Shown: positions 26,868 to 33,998 of the stretch, piece after piece
Layout: each line of letters starts with the position of its first letter
Numbering within the stretch: the stretch's first letter is position 1
DNA from: Halobaculum limi
GTDB lineage: Archaea > Halobacteriota > Halobacteria > Halobacteriales > Haloferacaceae
Direction of reading: 5' to 3'
DNA length: 64,000 nucleotides
Assembly (NCBI RefSeq): GCF_029490015.1
Contig: NZ_CP120468.1
Coordinates: 1 to 64,000, forward strand
Notes under the pieces: generated by a model
Database searches by the model: none
What the model saw: only the letters and a program-made list of their open reading frames with translations
Told to the model about the DNA's origin: nothing
Program-made: the position numbers and the translations under genes

Positions 26868-29090
26868 ATGGTACTCACAATCGACTACGATGGCACGTCG
26901 GTCGTTGAGTGGCATCTCACAGCTGACGGCGTCGATCGAAGACGAGTCAGCGACTACCGACCGACGATGTACGTTGGCGCACCCGTCTCACAGTTGTACG
27001 GCGAGCAAGGTGGTCCAACACCGAATCCACGGATGCCGCGAGCGGGTGCACTCTCGGAATCGCTCGAAGCGCTCCAGTCGTTCCTCGACGGCCACGAGGC
27101 GGTTGTTGACCTCAGCCCTGATGTGTGGCGCCAGACGTTCCGGACATCGTTTCGACCGGTGTTGCGAGTCGAGTGTCGCCGGATTCAGGACGTCCGCTCG
27201 GTCGCAAAGCGTATTCACCAGTTCGGCGACCCCGATGAGCACACCTGTTACAACGTTGATCTCACACGCCAACTTCGCTACACCCTCGAAACCGACTGTG
27301 ACCCGAGTCCGGACACCTCGATTCGCGAGCTTCGGACGATGCGACTCGAGTTCCCGGCTCACGAATCGGAGCTGTCCGCCCTCTCGAAGCTCCGGGTCAA
27401 CGGGGAGCCAGTTGGAGCGTCGCCCCGAGCGGTTGCAGCGGCGGTCGCCGACCGCGTGGCCGATGTCGACCCAGACGTCCTCGTCGTCGACACCGCACGA
27501 GTCGTTCCCCTCCTGTTCGAAGCTGCCGAGGATTTCGACCTCCAGCCGTACGCGCTCGGCCGCGAGCCAGGGTACACCCAACTCGCGTCGGCCTCAACGT
27601 ACACGAGCTACGGACAAGTGGGCCACTCACCGGCGCGGTACTCGGTTCCGGGGCGGGTGATCCTCGACCGCTCGAACACGTTCTTCTACAGTGAGGCGGG
27701 GCTGGCGGGCTGTCTCGATCTCGTCGAGCGCGCTGGCCTCCCACTGCAAGAACTCGGCTGGGCGTCAATCGGCCGGGTGCTGACCGCGATGCAGATTCGA
27801 GAGGCTCGACGCCGGGGTGTGCTCGTGCCGTGGCGGGCGTGGCGCCCGGAGTTCTTCCGCTCGGCGGCAACGCTCGATACAGCCGACCGGGGTGGGACAA
27901 CGCTCGCGCCCGACGTCGGCGTTCACGAGGAAGTACACGAACTCGACTTCTCGTCAATGTACCCGAACATCATCCGCACGCGCAACATCTCCCCCGAGAC
28001 GGTGCGGTGTGGCTGTTGTGACAACGATGCGGTTCCAACCGTGGGGTATTCGATCTGTGAGCAGGATGGCTACCTCCCCGACGTCCTCGGGCCACTGATT
28101 GACGGGCGCAGTGAGATTAAACAGCAGATTCGCGAGACGGACGACCCCGAAGCGATCGCGAGACTGGAGTCACGCTCGTCGGCGATCAAGTGGATCCTCG
28201 TCTCGTGTTTCGGGTATCAGGGCTTCTCGAACGCGAAGTTTGGCCGGATCGAATGTCACGAGTCGATCAACGCGTTCGCTCGTGAGATCCTCCTCGATGC
28301 GAAAGCTGCACTCGAAGCCGGCGGGTGGCGCGTGCTTCACGGAATCGTCGATTCCATTTGGGTGACGCCAGCGCCCGATGTGCCCGAATCACAGCGCCGT
28401 CCGTTGGACGCGATTGCAGAGGAAGTGAGCGAAGCTGTGGGTATTGAGTTGGAGTATGAGGGTGCCTTCGACTGGGTTGCCTTTTGTCCGCGTCGTGGTG
28501 GGGATGGTGGGGCGCTGACGCGGTATTTCGGACGCCGGCGAGGCGTCGAGTATCCAGACGAGGGCCTCGGTGACGCGGTGAAGACGCGAGGGATCGAGTG
28601 CCGGCAGGACGATACGCCTGAATGGATCAACCGACTGCAAGCGACGCTGATCCGAACCCTCGATGAGACACACGACCCTGAAGCCGTGTGTGGCGTGCTT
28701 CGCGAATGTGTCACGCGGTTGGAAGAGGGTGAAGTTGACCCCGAGGAGTTACTGATCGAACAACGTGTCTCGAAGCGAGTAGAGCAGTACTCTCACGAGA
28801 CAGTGACCGTTGCCGCACTCAAGCGAGCGGAGTGGAAAGACTGTGCGTTAGCACCCGGCCAGCGAGTACGGTATCTGGTGACGGATGATGACGCCCGTGG
28901 GCTCGGGCGGGTACGGCTGGATCACGAGCCACTTCGCTCGTATGATGCGGGCTGGTATCGAGCCCAGGCGATACGGGCCGCTGAGAGTGTGCTGTCGGCG
29001 CTCGGGTGGGATCGAGAACGAATTGCGGAGTCACTATCGGCGACGTCAGCGCCGACGATTGGACAGTTCCACTCCTCATCAACGAACTGA
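26868..29090 (+). CDS. B-family DNA polymerase, exonuclease-degenerate (PolB2/Dpo2-like)
   Basis: A 740-residue DNA polymerase B. Polymerase motif A is ELDFSSMYPNII (Asp at about 360), motif B has Lys at about 441 in KWILVSCFGYQG, and motif C reads HGIVDS with the metal-binding Asp at about 495. The usual first Asp of DTD is Ile. The proofreading motifs are eroded: the expected DIE reads RLEFPAHE, and Exo II and Exo III acidic residues are not found in place. It therefore looks like a non-proofreading polymerase, compatible with PolB2/Dpo2-type translesion enzymes. The association with the recA-like gene by a shared promoter element supports a damage-tolerance role. Confidence 0.85.
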   Translation: MVLTIDYDGTSVVEWHLTADGVDRRRVSDYRPTMYVGAPVSQLYGEQGGPTPNPRMPRAGALSESLEALQSFLDGHEAVVDLSPDVWRQTFRTSFRPVLRVECRRIQDVRSVAKRIHQFGDPDEHTCYNVDLTRQLRYTLETDCDPSPDTSIRELRTMRLEFPAHESELSALSKLRVNGEPVGASPRAVAAAVADRVADVDPDVLVVDTARVVPLLFEAAEDFDLQPYALGREPGYTQLASASTYTSYGQVGHSPARYSVPGRVILDRSNTFFYSEAGLAGCLDLVERAGLPLQELGWASIGRVLTAMQIREARRRGVLVPWRAWRPEFFRSAATLDTADRGGTTLAPDVGVHEEVHELDFSSMYPNIIRTRNISPETVRCGCCDNDAVPTVGYSICEQDGYLPDVLGPLIDGRSEIKQQIRETDDPEAIARLESRSSAIKWILVSCFGYQGFSNAKFGRIECHESINAFAREILLDAKAALEAGGWRVLHGIVDSIWVTPAPDVPESQRRPLDAIAEEVSEAVGIELEYEGAFDWVAFCPRRGGDGGALTRYFGRRRGVEYPDEGLGDAVKTRGIECRQDDTPEWINRLQATLIRTLDETHDPEAVCGVLRECVTRLEEGEVDPEELLIEQRVSKRVEQYSHETVTVAALKRAEWKDCALAPGQRVRYLVTDDDARGLGRVRLDHEPLRSYDAGWYRAQAIRAAESVLSALGWDRERIAESLSATSAPTIGQFHSSSTN

Positions 29091-29230
29091 GCGGCGTCCG
29101 AGTGATAGCTCCGCAGCCGAGAACCACGACCAATGAGAACGCACAAGCGGTTCTGGGAAAGCCCCGAATACTCACAGGTCTTTAATAGTGCCACGAGTCC
29201 CGAACGGTCGGCTCCGTACTACGCCGACGT

Positions 29231-30259
29231 TCAACTGGCGACCGCAACGCCGGTGACCTCGAAGCGGGCACCACCGGTTGGACTCTCAGTCACTTGGATG
29301 TCCCAGCCGTGGCTCTCGACGACGCGTTCGACGATCGCCAACCCGAGCCCAGTTCCGTGCGTCGATGTCGAATAACCAGTGTCGAATACGTCCGCTCGTT
29401 CGGCTTCTGAAATTCCGGGGCCGTCGTCTTCGACGTAGAAGCCATCCTCCAGCGCGCCGACGGTAACTGCGACGCCGTCGGGGGCGTGGTCGAGCGCGTT
29501 CCTGAACAGGTTCTCCAACAGTTGGGTGAGTTGGAGTTCGTCAGCGCGGATTGTCAGGTCGACGTCGGCGTGGAGCGTGGCGCCAGGAGTCACGACGTTA
29601 TGCCAGCACGACTCGATTACACGGCGGAGCTCCACCGATCGCAGTTCTGCTCCGCGGTTCTCGACCCGCGCGTTTGTCAGGAGTCCGTCGATCAGCGCCT
29701 CCATTCTATCAAGTGCGTCAGCGATTGTCGTGTAGTCGTCAGCGGGAAGTTCGTCTTCGTTTAGTTCGAGGTACCCCTGCGCGACGCCGAGAGGGTTGCG
29801 TAGGTCGTGCGAGACGACGTCCGCGAACTCGTTGAGCCGTGTGTTCGCGCGTTCGAGCTCCTGCCGGGTGCGCTTGCGGGCTGTAATATCACGCGTGTTG
29901 ATCACGTAGTACCCGTCCGGCGTCGGCGTCGAGGAGGTGACAGACTCAACCCACGTGTACGACCCGTCGGCGTTCAGATGGCGGTACTCGACAGCCTCGA
30001 CGGTGTACTCCTCGCTTTCGACAATACGCTCGAAGGCGGCGTACACTCGGTCGCGGTCGGCGGGGTGGAAGCACTCAATGCACGAGACGCCGACTAAGTC
30101 GGCCTGTTCAAAGCCACAGAGCCGCGCGATCGCCGGGCTTTGATAGCGGATGACTCCGTCGCGGTCGAGCAGCGAGAGCAGGTTCGTAGAATGAAGCGGG
30201 ATGTCTTCGAGCGAGAGTGTCTCGCCAGGGCGGCCTTCGTCGCTCCCGTCTCCAATCAT
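29231..30259 (-). CDS. PAS-domain sensor histidine kinase
   Basis: A 342-residue cytoplasmic kinase. One PAS domain (about residues 20-130; LLSLLDRDGVIRYQSPAI, ending VINTRDITARKR) is followed by HisKA with phospho-acceptor His151 in VVSHDLRNPLG, then HATPase with N box LLENLFRNALDHAP, G1 VEDDGPGI and G2 GTGLGLAIV. There is no membrane helix and no cognate regulator next to it, which is usual in haloarchaea where kinases are scattered. The PAS ligand is unknown. Confidence 0.92.
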   Translation of the reverse strand: MIGDGSDEGRPGETLSLEDIPLHSTNLLSLLDRDGVIRYQSPAIARLCGFEQADLVGVSCIECFHPADRDRVYAAFERIVESEEYTVEAVEYRHLNADGSYTWVESVTSSTPTPDGYYVINTRDITARKRTRQELERANTRLNEFADVVSHDLRNPLGVAQGYLELNEDELPADDYTTIADALDRMEALIDGLLTNARVENRGAELRSVELRRVIESCWHNVVTPGATLHADVDLTIRADELQLTQLLENLFRNALDHAPDGVAVTVGALEDGFYVEDDGPGISEAERADVFDTGYSTSTHGTGLGLAIVERVVESHGWDIQVTESPTGGARFEVTGVAVAS

Positions 30260-30291
30260 ACACGACTCATCTCCCGATGGAGCTTAGCTCT

Positions 30292-31083
30292 TTACTCGTC
30301 GAACGCCGCGTCGAGGCCGGTGCCAGCCTCGAGATGGTCGTTGAGGCATTGTACGAATCGCGTGGCTGGGGCCCCGTCTACAACATCGTGGTCAAACGTG
30401 ATGGTGAGACTCAAGAACTCTCGCGACCGGAGTTCACCGTCGATAAGTCGTGGTTTGGTTCCGATACCGCCGACAGTGAGCTGGAGGGTATAGTTCGTTG
30501 GACTGATAGCCCATCCGTTTCCGGTGCCGAACATACCAACGGATGTGACAGCGACAGTACCGGCAAGACGCTTCCACAGTGAGGGGAACAACTGCGGTAA
30601 GCGCCAGAGTTGTCTGCGGACGATTCCGGGGAGACGGTGTACAAGCCTAGCGACTCCGGTCCCCGTGCGAGCAGATGTCTCTTCTTGGACGCGTCGAATT
30701 TCGTAGTGAATTGATCGGACAGTCCGCCGATTTGCTGCCCGGATGATATGAGGGACCCCGATTCGCTCGCCGTCGATGTCGCGTTCGACGAGGACGTTTA
30801 TATCCACGTCGTCGAACTCGTGGATTCGTCCCCGCCAATCGTGGTAGCGGTGGATGTGTGGTTGTTCGTCTACAGTGATAGCCAGACAGTAGATAATGAA
30901 GGCCGTAAACGAGAGGTCCACCCCAGTCTCGTCTTCGATTGTTCTGATCTGCTCTCTGGTATCGGTGACGTCAACCTCGACAAGGCCGTGGACGTTACTC
31001 CGTTTTCTAGCCATCCGCATATAATCTCCTGTCAACCGCTGTTGCGGAGACACCCGCTCAATTCCGGAGTCTCGATTGTTCAT
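30292..31083 (-). CDS. Stand-alone 2-oxoacid dehydrogenase E2-type acyltransferase domain
   Basis: A 263-residue protein matching only the catalytic core of dihydrolipoamide acyltransferases, with the active-site motif DHDVVDG (HxxxDG) near residue 240 and a preceding conserved SVGMFG segment. No lipoyl or peripheral-subunit-binding domain is present, so it is not a classical E2. Stand-alone cores are related to chloramphenicol-acetyltransferase-like folds and are found widely in haloarchaea with unknown acyl acceptor. It lies 32 bp from the kinase gene on the same strand and may be co-transcribed. Confidence 0.8.
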   Translation of the reverse strand: MNNRDSGIERVSPQQRLTGDYMRMARKRSNVHGLVEVDVTDTREQIRTIEDETGVDLSFTAFIIYCLAITVDEQPHIHRYHDWRGRIHEFDDVDINVLVERDIDGERIGVPHIIRAANRRTVRSIHYEIRRVQEETSARTGTGVARLVHRLPGIVRRQLWRLPQLFPSLWKRLAGTVAVTSVGMFGTGNGWAISPTNYTLQLTVGGIGTKPRLIDGELRSREFLSLTITFDHDVVDGAPATRFVQCLNDHLEAGTGLDAAFDE

Positions 31084-31151
31084 AAGAACATATCAACAGA
31101 GAGGACTAAATTCGTACGTACCAATCGGACGATCCCAAATATGAGGTATCG

Positions 31152-31174
31152 ACCCCCCATCAGTTCCAGTGAAC
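31152..31174 (-). repeat. ORB-like element, downstream pair, left copy
   Basis: Minus-strand GTTCACTGGAAC...TGGGGGGT. It is inverted relative to 31206-31228 (18 of 23 positions match), with G-tracts facing outwards and 31 bp between. The form is that of a haloarchaeal origin recognition box. Confidence 0.7.
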
Positions 31175-31205
31175 GACAAAACACGCCTTGTTCAACACCG
31201 GATAG

Positions 31206-31228
31206 CTTCACTGGAAACAGTGGGGGGT
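31206..31228 (+). repeat. ORB-like element, downstream pair, right copy
   Basis: CTTCACTGGAAA...TGGGGGGT followed by another G5. It is the inverted partner of 31152-31174 and lies 35 bp beyond the 3' end of orc1. Confidence 0.7.
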
Positions 31229-31262
31229 GGGGGCGAATCAGAATGAGAAGCGCACACTACCC

Positions 31263-32528
31263 TCAAACCAAGCCCTTCCGCTCGGCGTTCTCTCGAATCG
31301 GCTGTACCTCTAACTCCGACGCAGTCTCCTCAAACACCTGAAACACTGACTCCAGCGAAATATCCAACTCGTAGTAGTTCTTGTTGCCCCGTCCGGTCGA
31401 CACATCAACCTGGCTCAAGATCCCGTTCAAGTCGAGGTTGCTCAGGTGGTCGTGAATCCGCCGCCGCTTGAGCGGATCATACCCGTTCGCCAGTGCAACC
31501 TGCTGGTACTCGTCGTGGATCACGCGGGTCCGTTCGGGACTCTCTTCGCGAGCCTCAATCGCACACATCGTCAACAGCGTGAGCTTTGCGTGTTGCGTGA
31601 GCGAGCGAATCCCCTCAAGCACTTGTTGCTGCTCCACGAGTTGGTTCGCCTCCTCAACGTGAGCTTCGTCGAGTGCGATCTCCCCGCCAGTGTTCTCGCT
31701 TGCCTCCCGCTTTGCGAGGTCTCCTGCCTTCCGGAGGATGTCGAGTGCTTGGCGGGCAGAGCCCCGATCACGGGCAGCATATGCAGCCGCCAGGCGAACT
31801 GCCGCGGTCGTCTCGACATCGTCGTGGAACGCCTGTTCAGCGCGCTTCTCTAAGATCGCGGTGAGCTGCGTTGCATCATACGGTGGGAACGTAATTTCCT
31901 CTTCACACAAGGTATCGATTACCCGTGCTCCGAGCTGATCGCGGAACGAGTAGTCGTTCGAGATACCGATGATCCCGAGTTTCGCATCGAGGTCGTAGGT
32001 CTTGCGGGCTCGCGGCAGCTCGTAGAGAATATCGTCGTCTGAGCCGATGTGGTCGATCTCGTCAAGGACGATGGCGATCGTCCCACCAACCGATTCGAGG
32101 TCCTTCCGGAGTTCGCGCATCAACCGCTTTTGCGGATAGCCTGTCTCGGGGATCGGTTCGCGATCTACTTCGACACTCGTGAGTTGGTGGTCGGGATTTC
32201 GGAACTCGTTCACGAGATTGGAAGCAACTTGATACGACGACGTGAGCCCTGTACAGTTGAGTTCAACAAGTTGGACGTCGATGTCATCGTATGCCTGTGC
32301 GTCCTGACGAAGTTCAGTCAGGAGTTGATGGGTCGCAGCCGTCTTCCCGACGCCTGTGGGACCGTACAGAAAGATGTTGTCGGGTTGATTGCCGTCGATA
32401 ATCGGCTGGAGTGCGGTCGCATACTCGTCGAGCTTCTCCCCCCGCTCTTCGAGACTCTCCGGTTGATAGTCTTCCCGGAGGACATCGCGAGTTCGAAAGA
32501 CATGAGATTCACGGCGAAACCGGCCCAT
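31263..32528 (-). CDS. Orc1/Cdc6-family replication initiator
   Basis: A 421-residue AAA+ initiator. Walker A GPTGVGKT lies at residues 56-63 and Walker B IVLDEIDHIG at about 153-162. The sensor-1 region is LGIIGISND and the C-terminal winged helix ends with GRGNKNYYELDI. Orc1/Cdc6 proteins bind origin recognition boxes next to their own gene and load the MCM helicase. Origin-like repeats of two sequence types flank this gene, so it is probably the initiator of the replicon or element. The ATG at 32528 starts the common MGRFRRESHVF-type N-terminus. Confidence 0.93.
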   Translation of the reverse strand: MGRFRRESHVFRTRDVLREDYQPESLEERGEKLDEYATALQPIIDGNQPDNIFLYGPTGVGKTAATHQLLTELRQDAQAYDDIDVQLVELNCTGLTSSYQVASNLVNEFRNPDHQLTSVEVDREPIPETGYPQKRLMRELRKDLESVGGTIAIVLDEIDHIGSDDDILYELPRARKTYDLDAKLGIIGISNDYSFRDQLGARVIDTLCEEEITFPPYDATQLTAILEKRAEQAFHDDVETTAAVRLAAAYAARDRGSARQALDILRKAGDLAKREASENTGGEIALDEAHVEEANQLVEQQQVLEGIRSLTQHAKLTLLTMCAIEAREESPERTRVIHDEYQQVALANGYDPLKRRRIHDHLSNLDLNGILSQVDVSTGRGNKNYYELDISLESVFQVFEETASELEVQPIRENAERKGLV

Positions 32529-32602
32529 GTACTGCGATTAGGTGGTGGAGTGATAACCCCCTCGAACCAGTATTGCCAGTATTGCCAGTTGGCGGTCTCT
32601 CT

Positions 32603-32621
32603 CCCCCCTCCATTGCCAGTT
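32603..32621 (-). repeat. Origin repeat R1
   Basis: Minus-strand AACTGGCAATGGAGGGGGG; a variant of the upstream origin box. Confidence 0.7.
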
Positions 32622-32657
32622 ACGTTGTCCGATCGACCCTCTAGACTAGTAGAGAAC

Positions 32658-32676
32658 ACACCCCCGTTGCCAGTTT
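32658..32676 (-). repeat. Origin repeat R2
   Basis: Minus-strand AAACTGGCAACGGGGGTGT; one mismatch to R4 and R5. Confidence 0.75.
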
Positions 32677-32709
32677 CTGATCCCAGCGCAGTATGGTGAT
32701 TGTTGGAGG

Positions 32710-32727
32710 ACACCCCCAGTGCCAGTT
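32710..32727 (-). repeat. Origin repeat R3
   Basis: Minus-strand AACTGGCACTGGGGGTGT; one mismatch to R4 and R5. Confidence 0.75.
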
Positions 32728-32816
32728 ACTCCAATAGTGGATTACAGTTGATTCACTAGACAGTATTGATGAATCCCGTCGGGTGTTGTGATGTCGGGTG
32801 ATAGTCTCGACCGAGA

Positions 32817-32835
32817 AAACTGGCAATGGGGGTGT
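32817..32835 (+). repeat. Origin repeat R4
   Basis: AAACTGGCAATGGGGGTGT, identical to R5 over 19 bp and followed by a further G5. Confidence 0.8.
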
Positions 32836-32883
32836 GGGGGAGGAACGAATCCACCAGCAGACGCAGACCATCATTCTGTGGTG

Positions 32884-32902
32884 AAACTGGCAATGGGGGT
32901 GT
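32884..32902 (+). repeat. Origin repeat R5
   Basis: AAACTGGCAATGGGGGTGT, identical to R4 over 19 bp. Confidence 0.8.
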
Positions 32903-32952
32903 GTCAGTCGAGAACAGGGGTGGACGATCGAATCGACGCTCCAGCGAGCTTT

Positions 32953-33873
32953 CTACTGAATCACATCGAGGAGCGACCCTGCCGTCGCACTGATCCGGTC
33001 GAACCGCTCGCGAATCACCTCCGTCTCCTCACCTGTCCACGAAGCCAAGTAAAACGCCGACCCGCTCGCATCCAACCCGCACGCCCGAGCGACCACGTAC
33101 GCCACTCCTTCTGCCTCCACTTCCCGCTTCGCTCGCTCAACCTCGCTAGTCACCCCAACGTGCAACCGTGCGTGAGCGTATTCGTGTACGAGTGTTCTGG
33201 CGAGGTCTGCACGATTCTCCCGATCGCGAACCTCGATCTGTGGCTTCTCACCAACTCGCTCTGGCTGACGGCAGATCCCGTTCGCTCTCCCGTACTCCCA
33301 CTCCTCGTCAGCGACGATATCGACCGAGGCCCCAATCTGATGAGCCACAGCACACAATCGCTCAACAAGGTCACCAGCCTCGCCGATCGCTTCGTACTCC
33401 ACCTCGGGTAACTCCTCACCTTCGGTCTGCGACACGTCGAACACGGACACTGGCCGGAACCCGACCAACCCGCTTCCCCACTCAGACACAGGTGTCTCGT
33501 CGTATGCACACCCGATCTGCTCGTGGTACGACGGTGCGTTCTCACACTTCGGGCACCGCGTCGTGATGATCGGGGCCCAGATCCAGATTCCCGATTCGCC
33601 AGCCTGGACTTGCCTATCGAACTCTTCTTGCCACGTTCGGTACCCGGCGACCATCGTCGCACCCGGGAACTGCTGGTGGATGAGCATCGAATTCCGCGCT
33701 GAGTAGTCGTGGAACCGGCTTTGGACGTCGAGCCACGCTTGGAACTCGTCGCTTGCTCGTGCCGCGTCGGTCGCGTTCACAAGGTCGTTGATCCACTCGT
33801 CGATCGTACTGTGCATCTCGTCTCGTCGGGTGTTGGTCTCGCTGAACGAGACCGAGGTATCACTCGAAGCCAT
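32953..33873 (-). CDS. ArdC-like antirestriction protein with metallopeptidase domain
   Basis: A 306-residue protein. The N-terminal ArdC-type ssDNA-binding domain contains FHDYSARNSMLIHQQFPGATMVAGYRTW (given in part), a Cys pair CPKC and VFDVSQTEG. The C-terminal half has a zinc metallopeptidase motif HEYAH (H230, E231, H234) like ImmA/IrrE. ArdC proteins protect incoming plasmid DNA from restriction during conjugation. It is divergent from an Mrr-like nuclease gene and next to the origin, which fits a mobile-replicon protection role. The ATG at 33873 is chosen; a longer start at 33936 adds unrelated residues. Confidence 0.85.
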   Translation of the reverse strand: MASSDTSVSFSETNTRRDEMHSTIDEWINDLVNATDAARASDEFQAWLDVQSRFHDYSARNSMLIHQQFPGATMVAGYRTWQEEFDRQVQAGESGIWIWAPIITTRCPKCENAPSYHEQIGCAYDETPVSEWGSGLVGFRPVSVFDVSQTEGEELPEVEYEAIGEAGDLVERLCAVAHQIGASVDIVADEEWEYGRANGICRQPERVGEKPQIEVRDRENRADLARTLVHEYAHARLHVGVTSEVERAKREVEAEGVAYVVARACGLDASGSAFYLASWTGEETEVIRERFDRISATAGSLLDVIQ

Positions 33874-33909
33874 TATCGAATCCGGGACACGCAGAGTCCA
33901 TCTCAGAAC

Positions 33910-33930
33910 GCGCCCCGCCCGTCGGGGCGC
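33910..33930. promoter_or_regulatory. Perfect hairpin between divergent ardC-like and mrr-like genes
   Basis: Seven-bp inverted repeat GCGCCCC / GGGGCGC with a 7-bp loop, 37 bp upstream of the ardC-like start. It could be an operator for the divergent pair. Confidence 0.45.
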
Positions 33931-33998
33931 CCACAAACTCCCCCAGTCGCACCGAACAGCCTATACTGGTGTACAGGTAGTCAACTGACAGGTATCCG

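Larger units (their letters stand above)
32529..32952. other. Candidate replication origin upstream of orc1
   Basis: Five 18-19 bp repeats with core AACTGGCAATGGGGGTGT surround a less GC-rich middle part (32728-32816). Three copies on the left are on the minus strand and two on the right on the plus strand, so every G-tract points outward. Extra half-copies lacking the G-tract lie at 32570-32590. This is the layout of a haloarchaeal origin with a DNA-unwinding element between inverted initiator boxes. Confidence 0.75.

Noticed and set aside
32560-32910. Repeats upstream of orc1 considered as a CRISPR-like array
   Set aside because: Copies are in both orientations with unequal spacing and G-tracts facing outward, which fits origin boxes and not CRISPR.
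33910-33930. Hairpin considered as a transcription terminator
   Set aside because: It lies between divergent start sites with no gene ending there and no T-tract, so an operator role is more likely.
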